DNA of 64,000 nucleotides from assembly GCA_037157565.1 (NCBI GenBank), contig JAZHRO010000002.1, forward strand, positions 40,878,501 to 40,942,500. The letters run 5' to 3'. Both the position numbers and the translations under genes were made by a program. Under the pieces are notes generated by a model, which was given only the letters and a program-made list of their open reading frames with translations, ran no database searches and was not told the origin of the DNA. Below, piece after piece: positions 1 through 10,680 of the stretch (positions are counted from its first letter, which is position 1; every line of letters starts with the position of its first letter). This DNA is from Thalassia testudinum. Taxonomy: Eukaryota > Streptophyta > Magnoliopsida > Alismatales > Hydrocharitaceae.

Positions 1-1690
1 CCTTCTATCCTTGCCGTCCCCCTCCGGAGAACTTCACCTTCCACGGCGCCAGCCTGCCAACGTCGGTGCTAATCCTACCCCTTTTGTCCCTTAAAGTAGG
101 TTAGATTAGTTCCCTTGGTCTCCTAGATTAGTTTCCCCTATTCAAAAACCAAAAACAACCCTCGACGCTAGTCGCAACCCACCTTTGTTCTCACCTCTGG
201 CCACCACTCCGGCGAGGGCTTCCCGTCATTCCACCACACCACACACCTTGCCGAAACCCTCTACACCTCCACCACATCACGCCCATCGAAACCCCCATCT
301 TTATTCACCTTTCCATCCACTCACACGACCCCCCGAACAAGCCCATCACCGACCTCCATCTCCGTCACCGTCCACCCTCCACACGCTCTCTCACCACATG
401 CCAGCGCCACCAACACCTTCGCCGCACCACGACGAATCTTTTGGGGCTTAGCACCCGTATTCTTTATTTCAGGTCCCCTGTCGAAGCTTCGTTGCCGTGT
501 CACCTTCTTCGGCTGTATTCATCAAGTCGTGGCCCTATTCTTCGTTAAGAGTTGCGCCCAGGTGGTGCGAAATTAACACCTCCAGGTTTCCAGGTTCTCA
601 ATTAGAAGAAAGAGGCGTAGGTGCACTCATAATTGGGAGAAATTTCATCTCTACAGTAGCATGCGAGGAAAGGGAACTCAATAGTCCCACATCGTGGGAT
701 TTGGAGCGAGTGAACCAACATAAATTGTTTTTGTGTTAACGGCTTACTGCCTCGAACACATGGGGGTGAGGTCCCCACTCAACTGCACATGACCCGACCA
801 GCCTAAACCCTGTTCACTCCTGGACTGCGACCCACACTCGCAGCCTGGACTCGGGTACACATACCCAATTACCCGATTAAATCGGATTTCAGAGAAAGAG
901 AAGAGGAGGAAGAAAAGAGAAAAGAGAGAGAGAGTAGGGGAGGGGTGGGTTTTGCTTCAGAGCAAAAGCCTGACCCTTAGCCGTGCTTGAGAAGAAGAAG
1001 AGAAGGATTAAAGAAGAAAGGCAGAAGAAAGAAGGAGAAGAGAAGAAGAAGAAGGAAGCTGAGATTAGAGAAGAAGAGAAAAAGAAGAAGCTCTCTAAGG
1101 AGTATTGTAGCCAACAATGTTTAAGTTGTCTAATATTCATTATCGACGTCTGATGAGGTTGATTTAGCTTGATACATTTGCTTGCGTGGAATTAAACTTA
1201 AGTGGTTCAAGTCACTGTTCATTTATTTCAGATATTGAGTGATTGATATGTATATACTTAAGACTAATAATTGGTGATTTAAATCACCATTATTTTATTT
1301 TAGACATCTTTTTGCCTCATTAAAACTCTTGATATACTCATATTCTGCATTGAAGATCAATTTTGAGTAGATATTATTCATTAATAATCATTCTTGGCTT
1401 GATTCCTTATGCTCATTTATATATTAATTAAGATTAGTGTGTAAATTCCTATTTGCTCCCTATGTTCGACCTCGAACTTTATTTCTAGATTTTCAAGTTT
1501 ATAAATATTATTTGTTGAGCTATTTAGGAGACTTTGCTACAACGAGACACTTTAATCTCCCAAATAGCTCGCTCAACACCTCTGCTTTCAGCCCCTTCAA
1601 GGTTGTTACTACCTCATCTTCTCTAATGTGTCTACGTAGCGACCAACCCTCCTCTTCCCCCAGCCGTGGCATATCAGATTGACTCAGTCT
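1..1690 (+). repeat. LTR-like dispersed repeat, copy A (5' part outside window)
   Basis: This stretch aligns by eye in segments with 14600-16330. Shared landmarks, in order, are a pyrimidine-rich block, a 'gtcccac' element with an AT box 25 bases later, a 'cttactgcctcgaacaca'-like block, a long GA-rich tract (about 890-1090) and a 'gttcgacctcg' block near 1465. A very similar 'gttcgacttggg' block sits near the 3' end of the Athila LTR in this window, so I infer that this is an LTR or LTR fragment of a related Ty3/gypsy family. No coding sequence is supported; the short open frames are low-complexity. The left end lies outside the window, and the right end is where LINE-like sequence starts. 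Confidence 0.55.
683..727 (+). promoter_or_regulatory. Plant snRNA-type USE motif plus TATA-like box inside repeat copy A
   Basis: Positions 684-694 read GTCCCACATCG, an exact match to the plant upstream sequence element consensus RTCCCACATCG of snRNA and 7SL-type genes. A TATA-like ATAAATT follows at 720-726, about 25 bases after the USE, which is the spacing of plant Pol III snRNA-type promoters. The homologous place in the second copy keeps a close variant at the same spacing. I do not recognise a known small RNA immediately downstream, so the promoter function is inference. Confidence 0.45.
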
Positions 1691-1732
1691 CCATGAACCC
1701 CTCTACCCCACACGCGTAGAATCCAAAAAATA

Positions 1733-2248
1733 TTGGTTGGTTGTACTACAAACATCCAAGGGAGAGGTAGCAACATGGTCCCCATATTTAAGAGAGGTGA
1801 TAAGATTGTATCTTCTTCTAGCACTCGCAGCCATATGGAAAAATTTGGTGTTGGAGTCACTCTCCTTCAACCACAACTGCCTGGACCTCTAGCGCCAATC
1901 AATCTCCCTCAAAAGATCCTCTTTGGCCACAATATTCTACAACACTCTGCACTGCCCCTTCTCCCCATCATTCAGCCCAACCGAATCCTCCTTCATATCT
2001 AAAGCCTTCACCCCTTCCAACACCTCCCTCCTCCTTTGTGCCTTCAACACCCCCGTAATTTTTTTATACTCCATCAACATCAGTCGAAGCCCCTTTAGCT
2101 TGGATGCTAGCCTTTGGGTGGCCATCCCCTCTCCCTCTTGAGCTAACCACCAATAAGACACCATGTCTTTGAAGCCTTTCTCATTGAGCCAAGACTTTTG
2201 AAATGTAAAATAAGAACCTACCTTCACACCCTCTACACTCTCCCACAC
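1733..2248 (-). pseudogene. LINE ORF2 linker region between endonuclease and RT
   Basis: The minus-strand frames carry KSWLNEKGFKDMV, a helical charged segment, then (about 1860-1740) WLKESDSNTKFFHM and SARRRYNLI. The WLKEGDxNTKFFH block is a well-known signature just before the RT of plant L1 elements. Stops divide the region. It belongs with the endonuclease relic directly upstream on the minus strand and needs no separate function. Confidence 0.7.
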
Positions 2249-2285
2249 AAGAGGTGTATATCAGAAAAAGGACGGGCCATGGCCG

Positions 2286-2926
2286 TCACCGAGGCCATAT
2301 GGAAAGATCCCATGAGTTCAACATTACAAAGGAATCTGTCAATTTTGGACATCTATCCTCCACCACCCCTCCAAGTGAAAGTTGCACCCGAAGAAGGAAT
2401 ATCAACAAGCTCCAATCTGTGACCACATTCTGGAAACCAAAAGTGGATGAGTCCACCCTCCCATTTGGCCTATCATCCAAGGATAGTATGGCATTGAAAT
2501 CACCACCCAAGAGCCAGCGGCTCCCTGCACCCAATCAGCAATCTCACATAGTTCATCCCACAACACTGGCCTCTCCCCCTAGTTACACGGCCCATAAACA
2601 GAGGTAACATGAAGAGAAATGCTATTGGAAACTCTGGTGAACCTACAAGTGATAGAAAACTGCCCCATCCTCACATCAACCAACCGAAGTTTCACGGAGT
2701 TCCACCACATGCAAACTCCCCCCGCATGTCCTTCAAATGGAATACATTTCAAGGAAAATTCCCCTGCACCCATCAAAGGCTGCCATTTTGTAGCATCTTC
2801 ACCATCAACATGAGTCTCTTGTAAGCAAGCACAATCCACTCCCCATTCACGAAGATACCTCAATAGAGTGCCCCTTCTTCCATGATCTCTCAACCCCCTC
2901 ACGTTCCAAGTCAGAACCTTCAACAT
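2286..2926 (-). pseudogene. LINE ORF2 endonuclease domain remnant
   Basis: The frame at 2926-2579 encodes 115 residues starting MLKVLTWNVRGLRD, matching the N-terminus of the endonuclease/exonuclease/phosphatase fold of plant LINEs. The asparagine of WNVRG and the glutamate of LQETH are the metal and active-site region, and SVYGPCN comes at the end. After an in-frame stop and frame change, 2534-2286 continues with WLLGGDFNAIL, carrying the DFN motif of the same fold. The domain would nick target DNA for target-primed reverse transcription. Here it is broken and detached from its RT, so it is a relic. Confidence 0.8.
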
Positions 2927-2930
2927 GATG

Positions 2931-3109
2931 GACCGACCATACCCTCTTTCCCTTCTTCCTTGCGTGCAACCTAGAGCACCTTCACTAGTTGGTTGATATC
3001 AACCTACACCGGACCACAACTCCTGAGGTGGAGCCTATTGCTATCCCTTAAAGCACATTAGGTCATTGCTTTGACCTCAAATCAGTGTATCTGATTCTCT
3101 TCGGCCAAA
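2931..3109. other. Short unassigned spacer
   Basis: This joins the LINE relic to the dispersed repeat that follows. I see no gene, RNA or recognisable repeat boundary here. Confidence 0.3.
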
Positions 3110-4720
3110 ACTACCTTAAGAACAGTACCAAATATGAAATTTGGCTATAAGCTCAATGAACACTAAAAAAATCAAAGCATTGAAGCTTAAACCCATTGCA
3201 ATCGATCCAATTACACAAAAATAAACTTGATTCACTTGATTAAAACTCATTAAAATCAAATTAAATCTTGATCTTCTGATCAAGCGTGATAAACAAATCC
3301 ACATGAATCAAGTGAATCCAGCTCAATTAAATAAAGAGTGCAAGCATTAATGAATGTATGGGCTGAATGGCATGCCCTCAAATTGCTTTTGCATGTGTCA
3401 ACAAATCTAAAAGCTAATGAGTTTCAAATCTGCTGATTGCTCTGGTGAAGGGGTGATTAGTGACTATATTGTGCAGCAAGTGAGTGAATATGAATTGTGA
3501 GGTGAGGAGGAAGAGGAATGGATCGAAAACGGAGGTGGAAAAACACCTCTCTGATCTAAATTGATCAGAGAGGGTGAAATGGATCTAAACTAATCTACTT
3601 CTAACTAATCTAACAATCAATCAATTAGTTCACTAATTAATTCTACTCTTAGAAAGCAGTAGATCTAATCTATGAAAGTAGGAAATCTATCTACGGAAAG
3701 AATTGAATTCCTTGATCAACAGCCGACAGCTGAAGAGGATGAAATGGGGGAGATCTCCAGTGAGTGAAGAGCCTTCTAGTGAAGCTCTAGAGTCACTCTT
3801 AGGCATACGTCATCCCTAGCAGCGAGGAGGAATTAAGGTAGAAGAATGCCATTGCTTTCACCAACAGCACAAGTGAAATGAAAGAGGCACTGGAGGAAGA
3901 ATGATCAGCTTGAGAGAGGTAGATGGGGGGCTGATAGCATGCGCAAGGGTCTGGGTAGGTGCTTAAGTAGCTGCGCAAGTGGATCAAGTGACCGGTGAGG
4001 TGAGATTAGGCATTTAGGGCTTGGACAGTGGGGATAATTAGAGACACGTGCGGGAAGATTTTGAACAAAAGCCTACCATAGGATGGGATCTGAAGGAGGT
4101 GATGAAGCTGCATGCAAAGGCACACAATCTCAGATGGCAGATCCACCATTACATTAGTGGATCGAGCAATCAACAGCTGCTGCTACCTGAGTTCCTCATA
4201 GAGGAGCAGTGCATGAAGAGGAGCTCAGGTCTATTGGGTTTTTTGCAAGAGAGGCCCCTGTCGAAGGGGTAGAACACTGGTGAGAAAGCCCCATAAGTGG
4301 AAGGTTTTGATGTAGAACGGTCCTTTAAGCCTAACAAATATGCCGCTACGAGTTTTTATGCTTAATAAATGCAATGAGTAAAGGACCTATATGTAAACTA
4401 ATGATTTCAAGGCCCTAATGATGTCTAAATGATATGAGATTTTTATTGAAGCTTAATTGAATATATTAGAACATAATTTCACCCTTGTACTTTTGAACTC
4501 AAACATGTGTTCAATTAGCAATTGGATAATCAATTTACATTTATGAGTAGAATATCTCATTAATTTGATCTAATTATGCATTTTTAACCTAAATTTGATG
4601 TTTTAGGTCATTTTCCTTAAATCTCACACTTAACCCATTTATTATGTTAATTAGATAGTGTTTAACCTAGTTTCTAGCTTAACTTGAACATTTTAGCTAT
4701 GATGAGCCACACCTTATCAG
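3110..4720 (-). repeat. Dispersed repeat, copy A (inverted relative to 17245-21500)
   Basis: Read on the minus strand, this segment matches 17245-18765 and, across an inserted LTR, 21423-21500. Examples are the block around 4690-4310 (gatgagccacacctta ... ggccctaatgatgtc) against 17255-17570, and 4010-3940 (gtgcttaagtagctgcgc) against 17990-18030. The two copies are in opposite orientation about 13 kb apart. No domain is visible in the short frames. It is likely a non-coding part (LTR or UTR) of a large retroelement; the family is not recognised. Confidence 0.6.
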
Positions 4721-6184
4721 TGATCTCAAACACAATTCAAACAAAAAGATTATAATTTGATTCAAATTTAGAGTAGGTCAAGAATTAGTTAATTTAATAG
4801 GGTTAAATTAAACTTTTTGTTAAAGAAAGACCTAGTCAAATTTCCAATAAGAAAGACCTAGTCAAATTTCCAATAAGAGTCATTCCCTCATTTTCAAATG
4901 TGTCAACGAATTAGTCATGGTGATGATGATTCATGGTCCTCGCTATGGCAAGAAAATTGTAACCATAAGGTTATGCTAGTGAGTGCGCTCCCCAAAGGGA
5001 GGGCATTAACATAGCCTGCACATGGAGTGGATCCGCTCGTTTTTCTAAAGGAATAGGTCATACATCTATTCACTTGGATGTAGTCGTTGGTGCATAAGTC
5101 AATAGGCACCCCAATCACCTCTTAATTATGATTTTGATAATAAAAAATAGCTCACACTAACCAAATTTATAATCAACATATATATATATGTTGTAGATTT
5201 TGTGAGGACTAACATGCAGGTTTAAGGCCTTAAGAATCTTGAAGGATGATTTGTGGATAAAAGCCTTATCAAAGTATTATTATATTAGTTGAAGGCATTG
5301 TAGCAAAGGACTTGGACATGATGACCCAGCTAGTTCATGGGAGTTCATTGTGCCTAGGCCTTAAATATAACCTAGGACCATTGGGTTATAATTCTTATTT
5401 ATTTTTATAGGGATTGTAAGGAGAATCCCCATGTTAGTCAAACTAGGCATAACATAAGCCATTCATACATATTCAACACACGTAAGTCACTAATTAGTCC
5501 CCTAGTGTTAAGTTTAGGTTAATCACACCTAGTCAACTTCTAATTAGGCCACTAATCCCTAATAATGCCTTAATTACACTTTACTGACTTTGAGGTAGAG
5601 AGAGTGGTGGATTGCCCTTAAAGAACTCTAAATAGAAAAATTAGGACACTTATAGTTAGCACCTAACATTGGTTCCTAGGCTAAGGCTCCAAACTGTCCC
5701 AAATTGCACTTCCAAGGAATTATGAACAATGCGAGCTAATGTTAAGTGGCCCATAACATTATCACCTAACATTAGTTCTACCATAAAAGTGCTTTTTGAA
5801 AAGTGATTTCTACCCATTGGTTGGAGAGTTGTGGAGACATTTCTGAACGTTGGATTGCATGACCTTGAGTGTCTTTAGACACTATTTGAACACCTCCAAC
5901 CTTCTCAAGCTTGATATGCACATCAAATACACATTCTAGAGCATTTAAGAGCTAGAGAGAGCTTCTCCATCAACTCCACATATTCACTCAAGCTCTGTTG
6001 CTATTATCTAAGCCCTCTACCATTCTTCTACAAATTTTGGGGCTCTGATACACTCCACTCCCATTAGTGCATATTTACTTACAAAGGGAGTACTAGTTCA
6101 AGTTCAAGATAATTTTCCCATTTCTATTGCATTTCAAGCATTGGGGGCTATCCATAGGACTTTGATTTAAATTTTTTAATTCTT
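4721..6184. other. Intergenic or decayed-repeat DNA, no gene seen
   Basis: The region is AT-rich. A short direct duplication (aagaaagacctagtcaaatt at about 4825 and 4849) is visible. None of the short frames has domain character, and no RNA gene is seen. Confidence 0.4.
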
Positions 6185-6720
6185 ATGTAATGACCCAAGC
6201 TTAAACCTGAGTCTAATAAAAAAAAATTGGCCTTGGCAACTTATTGGGTATGAGTCCCATAATCCAACCAGCCACCTAAAATGATTAAGCCTAAGTTAAC
6301 AAGTAGTAATTCTCAATCCTTATATTCTACCACTCACTTTCATGAGTTTATAATGTGGGACTATCTTTGAGGGTGTTACAACCCCCCACTTGAAATCTTG
6401 ACATCCTTGTCAAGGTTCAATTAGTCAATGTACTCCCAGTAGTAGTGGCGACTCCACCTCATAGTGCACTCTTTGGCTGTCTCAAGGGCAACCCTTTCCT
6501 ACTATTAGTGGGAGTTTGGCTCTGGTACCGTTTGTAACAATCTAAGCTTAAATCCGAGTCTAATACAGAAAAACTAGCCTTGACAACTTGCTGGGTATGG
6601 GTCTCATAACTCAATCGACCATCCAAAATGCTCAAGTCTAAGTTGACAAGTTTTCAATTCTTATATCCTACCACTCATTTTCATGAGTTTACGATGTGTG
6701 ACTATTAATCGAGAGGATTT
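6185..6720 (+). repeat. Pair of ~190-bp direct repeats (6185-6380 and 6533-6720)
   Basis: Both units start TGTAA and share, in order, an 'aagcttaaa.c.gagtctaata' block, a 'gacaacttgctgggtatg' type block, a 'caagtctaagtt' block and 'ccactca.tttcatgagttta', ending at a 'gtg.gactat' block. About 150 bases separate them. A TGTAA start and a paired arrangement around a short centre are compatible with a small LTR-like (TRIM-type) unit, but PBS and polypurine sites were not identified, so the class is open. Confidence 0.55.
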
Positions 6721-7379
6721 CACTTTTAACAAGATAACAATAAAATGATACATCGTTGAATTTTACATTGTGGAAAAATCATAGATCAAAATAATAATCA
6801 ATGAAACTAACTACAAAATCAGGATGTCATACCTAATAAGCCTCACAAATACTTTTACTAAAAATATTCCCAAAAATTTTCCATTTATGTTCGTAATGCC
6901 ATAAAAAGAAAATTATAGCATGTAGCAATGTTCAAAAGAAGAGAATTAAGAACTTATATAAGCAAAAGATAAAATCCACAAAACTCGCAATCATACTAAT
7001 AATTTTTCTATGCCAAAAGGTAGGGAAATGCAGGTTCTGACGCAAAAAGTGACGCGAGGTACTATTTTCGTACTTTACACGACGTTGAGTATGTTGGCCC
7101 ATTTGATAATTGATATTTAATGTAAAGAAATAAAAGATCGTAAGGTTTGTTACATCGTAGTCCCCACCACATCAAAAAAACCACCACACTACTTTAATCT
7201 AAAATACACAGGTGATAAAAAACTTTGTATCGATGATAAACTACTTTACACTGGTGATAAATTATTGTAAGGTGTCTTTGTACCGATGCAATCTCATTTT
7301 GCATCGATGTAAAATTATTCCAAGGGTAGTTTCACTTGTCTGAAGTGATTTTACACCCGTGCAAAGTGATTTTGATCTA
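6721..7379. other. AT-rich spacer, no gene seen
   Basis: Nothing coding is supported. From about 7200 on, short phrases of the type 'gatgcaaagtgatttt' begin to recur and continue to about 7800. Confidence 0.35.
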
Positions 7380-7427
7380 TGAGTTTAGGGTTTAAGGTTT
7401 AAGGTTTAGGTTTACGGAAAGTAATTT

Positions 7428-7571
7428 CACGTATGATAAGTGATTTTTCACTTAAAAGGTGATTTTTCATCTTAGTGTTTAGGGTTTAGTCTCTAATGTT
7501 CGCTAAACCCTAAATCCTAAATCCTAAGGTGAAAAATCACCTTTTAAGTATAAAATCACTTGTCATACGTG
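7428..7571. repeat. Near-perfect inverted repeat with telomere-like core
   Basis: The left arm starts cacgtatgataagtgatttt at 7428 and the right arm ends with its complement (...catacgtg) at 7571. The arms are roughly 65 bases. The inner part is telomere-like: TTTAGGG-type sequence on the left arm (about 7476-7489) and CCCTAAA/TCCTAAA on the right (about 7504-7527). Directly before the left arm (7383-7415) lie further degenerate TTTAGGG/TTTAAGG units. It could be a foldback element or a hairpin made around short telomere-like repeats. Confidence 0.7.
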
Positions 7572-7850
7572 TAGAAACATTTGAAATTTAATTTTACACC
7601 GGTGTAATTTTACTTTAAATTACTTTACACCGATGCAATATTATTTTGCATGGGCGTAATATTTTTTTGCATTGCACCCGTTCAGAATTATTTTGAAGGT
7701 GCAAAGTGATTTTGCACAGGTATAAAGTGATTTTGCATAGGTGCAAAATAAGATTGCACTCATGCAAAGTGACTTTATATCAATGCAAAGTGATTCCGAA
7801 AGTGATTTAAGTAGTTTACACTTTTACGAAAGCAGTTTATTGTTGGTTTC
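7572..7850 (+). repeat. Degenerate short tandem phrase array
   Basis: Variants of a roughly 20-30 base phrase, (g)tgcaaagtgattttgcac, recur irregularly through 7600-7800 and also at 7220-7380 around the inverted repeat. It is low-complexity derived sequence with no coding potential. Confidence 0.45.
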
Positions 7851-7979
7851 AACAGTGGAGGAGCCCACCACGTGTCAACATCTTTTTTTACATAAAAAAT
7901 AGAAATACAAGTTGAAACCACATTTACAACTACACGGCAACTTTTACATTTCTCAACCTACAACTTTTTCTAATACCCT

Positions 7980-8870
7980 CAAAACTCAAAAAATAAATGA
8001 TTAGTATACGAAAACTCAAAAAAAAAAACTAATAGGGGATCCAGTGTAGCAAAGCAGGGGTTGCTTTGTGTCGGAGGAGGGCATCGCCAGCGGTGAGGAG
8101 CTTGGTGGAGATCGGCTGGAGCGAGGACGTCACGCTGGCGGTGGCGGTAAGGCTCGAGACTGTCGGCAGCGGCTGGCCGGCGAGCTTGAAGAGCCGCCAG
8201 TGGCTTCCTGCTCGACATCGATGGGGCCGTCGATCAGCCTGCTTGGCTGGTGGCGTAGGAGTGGCGGAGGGCGGGCAGGATGCCGATGGTGTTGGCGGTG
8301 AAATCAGTGGTCGTAGAAGGCTGGGAGTCGTCAGGGAACGATGGTTGCTTTGGGTTCTTGTGAAGGGGTGAACAGGGGAGGCGTTGGTGATGGTGGTGGT
8401 GGCGTTTGGTTACGTAGAAGAGAAAAATTAAGAGAAGAACAAGATGAAGGAGGTGAAATAGCGAAGGTAGGCGTGCGAAGAGGAGGTGGCAGCGCGGTGC
8501 AAGGCCACGCACTGTCACCGCGGGGCCGATGGATGGGGTGGCTCGCAGTGGAGGTCCGGATGCGGTGAAGGTCGATCGCAAGGAAGAAAAGGAAGGTCGC
8601 GGTGGGTGGTGAGTTGCGATGGGTGGCTGAGCATAGTGAGGAAGAAGAAGAGGAGGGCATGGTGGGTGGTAACGGTGGTGCGGTTGGCGTGAGCGATTGA
8701 GAGGGTGAAGGTGAAGCGCGGTGGTGAGGTCGAGCGGTCCTCCCAAAAGGGGAAAGGGTGCGGGCTTTCATGAGGGGTGGGTGAGTGCATTTTTAAATGA
8801 GAGAGAAGGCGAGGAAGCGGGCGTGAGAGGAGGAGGGAGAGGAGAGAATCGCTGGGTATTTCTCGTAACG
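7980..8870. other. GC-rich block with spurious open frames on both strands
   Basis: Base composition changes sharply to G-rich on the plus strand (runs of ggtggtggtgg, gaggag). Open frames of up to 170 codons exist on both strands because stops are rare, but their products are His/Pro/Ser-rich or Arg/Gly-rich with no domain, and frames overlap antisense to each other. I do not call a gene. It could be a CpG-rich promoter-like or captured segment inside a transposable element. Confidence 0.4.
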
Positions 8871-9159
8871 GAAAGAATTAGTGAGTTAGGGTAAATTTTC
8901 GGGGAAGGTCAAGCAGAAGATGGAATTTCGTTGGAGATGAAATATAGTCTGCCATATAAATCCTGCATAAAGAAAATATACGAGCCTTAATTATACATGT
9001 AATAGAGTGCATAAGATAATGAAATTCATAGGAATAAAAAATCCTAAGTTTACTTTGATCCTCTCACATAATGCATGCTCTTTTTCATTTTAACCATGTA
9101 ACTAAATATACTTAAGCACTAATATAGTCCACTTAAGTGGACTTATCAACTACCTTTGA
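8871..9159. other. Spacer, no gene seen
   Basis: AT-rich, with no feature recognised. Confidence 0.3.
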
Positions 9160-9535
9160 AGGTGTTACGATGTGAGATTATCTTTGATGTCAGCTTAATT
9201 CACTTTCTTCTTCATCTAGTCCTATTATAATATGAGAGCTCAAGGTATGGGTTCCTATTCTCACAAGAGTGAGGGTTTGCTCTTGATTTGGGTGTTAACA
9301 ACAGGTTCTAATAAGGGTTTGGTATCCTATAAGTACCGGTTTAGTAATTTTGAGTTGACTCAAGGTAAAATCCTAGGTTAGGAGACCTAAGTAGTGATTT
9401 TTTTTCCCTTTGAGAGGTTTATCCATTGTATATTTTAGTATTGTAGTTTGTCTTGCTTTCTATTCTATGAAAATTATTTGCATGCATACTTAATTCTTGA
9501 ATTGCTTTAATTTATCATCGTTAGCACTATTCACC
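9160..9535 (+). mobile_element. 3' part of a Ty1/copia-type LTR, interrupted by a LINE insertion
   Basis: The run ends in 'gcactattcacc', and the sequence resumes at 10414 with the same 12 bases, then 'cctctgtagtactttca' and a tRNA-iMet-type primer site. The 'ttcacccctct' ending is characteristic of copia LTRs. The 5' edge of the LTR is not clear. The interrupting segment is the LINE-like insertion described next. Confidence 0.5.
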
Positions 9536-10413
9536 GTTGTCTTTTTTTTCTTTGAAGAGAAGCATTTCATTGATAAGAGAAGAACCCAATATAAAGGGAT
9601 GCAACCCAGTACAAGGAAGAGGAGAAATCCGATCACACTCGTAAAGAGGGGAGGTTACTCCTCGTAACAATGGGGAACTCCATCAAGATGGAGTCAAACA
9701 AAATCATAAGAAAGAAAAATAAAAAATAGAAAACTAAGAAAAAATAAAGAATGCATCCTAGGTAGGGGATATAGTTGTGTTCCCCCGAAGCTTGAAAGAG
9801 TAGCAACACTACGCTCATAGGAATGGCAGCGCCATCAAGAAAGGAATCTAAACGATTATCATGATTCGCACTAACGAGAAACAGATAGATATCGGTATTC
9901 AATAAGAATCGAGAAATCTCAATCGTGATAAGTACAGGGTCACACGTGGTCCGAAGCAACAAAAGTAGGCCACGGACCCCCTCAACAACTAAGGCTTGAG
10001 AATCACCATTGCATCACCATCACCACCACCCCACGACCACCCTCGGCAACGAGCAAGACTACAATCATCGAGTGCATCACCCCCAGCGAAGAGAGGTGAC
10101 CCCACATGAGCTCCCCATCCTCGAGTAGTGCCACCCACGTCGCTGCCATGCCGGTAAGCAACGATCATGCAGCAGCCGAGGTCGCAACGGACTCGGTCGA
10201 GGATAGGAGGGGGAAAGCAAACTAGAATGACTACACCAGCGAACGTAGATCAACAAGGAAGAGGAGACCCAAAGGAGAGGGAGGAGGAGAGGGAAGAGAG
10301 AAGGACGGGGGGGCTCAACTAGCCAGGGGGTGGCTGGTCAGGGCCCAACATTGTTAGGTTTTGAAGTTTATGGGAGAAGACAGTGAGGGTGGAAGGAACG
10401 AAGCGGTGTAGTT
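9536..10413 (-). mobile_element. Non-LTR retrotransposon (LINE 3'-end type) insertion with 12-bp target duplication
   Basis: It is flanked by identical 12-base copies of gcactattcacc at 9524-9535 and 10414-10425, a non-LTR-sized target duplication. On the minus strand the element ends in '...caatgaaatgcttctcttcaaag' followed by a poly(A)-like run (the T-run at 9541-9550), the usual 3' end of plant L1 elements. No RT or endonuclease is present, so this is a short, internally deleted or non-autonomous copy; its far end (about 10020-10400) is GA/CT-rich and 5'-UTR-like. A second, diverged copy lies in the tandem duplicate at 11318-12180. Confidence 0.65.
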
Positions 10414-10444
10414 GCACTATTCACCCCTCTGTAGTACTTTCATT

Positions 10445-10456
10445 TGGTATCAAAGC
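10445..10456 (+). other. Copia primer-binding site, unit 1 (one mismatch)
   Basis: TGGTATCAAAGC follows an LTR-like end (...tactttca) and differs at one base from the initiator-Met tRNA complement used by Ty1/copia elements. Unit 2 keeps the canonical form. Confidence 0.6.
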
Positions 10457-10535
10457 CCAAATGTTCATGACTTGCTAAAGGATTTGACATTTCCAAAGGG
10501 CCATCACAAAGATTTTATTTTTGGGTGATGTATAA

Positions 10536-10680
10536 ATGGGTGTTCAAACAAGATTGAATTTTAGGGGTTTATTTGTGTTTGATGCTTTTATTTCTCAAAT
10601 GGAACCCAAGTCTATAGAAGAGGCTTGTAGTGATGAGTCTTGGATCCTAGCTATGGAAGGAAAACTCAACCAATTTGGAG
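10536..10680 (+). pseudogene. Ty1/copia reverse-transcriptase N-terminal fragment, unit 1
   Basis: The frame from 10536 encodes MGVQTRLNFRG followed by FISQMEPKSIEEACSDESW and AMEGKLNQFG. This matches the start of the copia RT domain (typically ...FISQxEPKxxxEALxDxxWxxAMxEELxQF). It lies only about 80 bases after the primer-binding site, so gag, protease and integrase are missing: an internally deleted derivative. It ends where unrelated sequence begins near 10685. Confidence 0.7.

Larger units (their letters stand above)
1691..2930 (-). mobile_element. LINE (L1-type) retrotransposon fragment, antisense
   Basis: On the minus strand from about 2926 down to 1700 the conceptual translations are typical of plant L1 ORF2: an apurinic-type endonuclease (LTWNVRGLRD..., CLQETHVDGED, later LGGDFN), then a linker, then the conserved segment before RT (WLKESDSNTKFFHM, SARRRYNLI). 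The RT itself is absent: LINE sequence stops near 1690, where LTR-like repeat begins. The piece is therefore truncated at its 3' side and interrupted by stops and frame changes. Confidence 0.8.

Noticed and set aside
740..900. 7SL or snRNA gene downstream of the USE motif
   Set aside because: The sequence following the TATA-like box does not resemble plant 7SL or the U snRNAs I know, so only the promoter-like module is reported.
2254..2607. Plus-strand frame of 117 codons over the LINE relic
   Set aside because: It is the antisense shadow of the endonuclease frames on the minus strand.
8066..8790. Overlapping open frames of up to 170 codons on both strands in the GC-rich block
   Set aside because: Products are low-complexity (His/Pro/Ser or Gly/Arg), frames overlap antisense, and no domain is recognisable. 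The openness is explained by the lack of A/T-rich stop codons.
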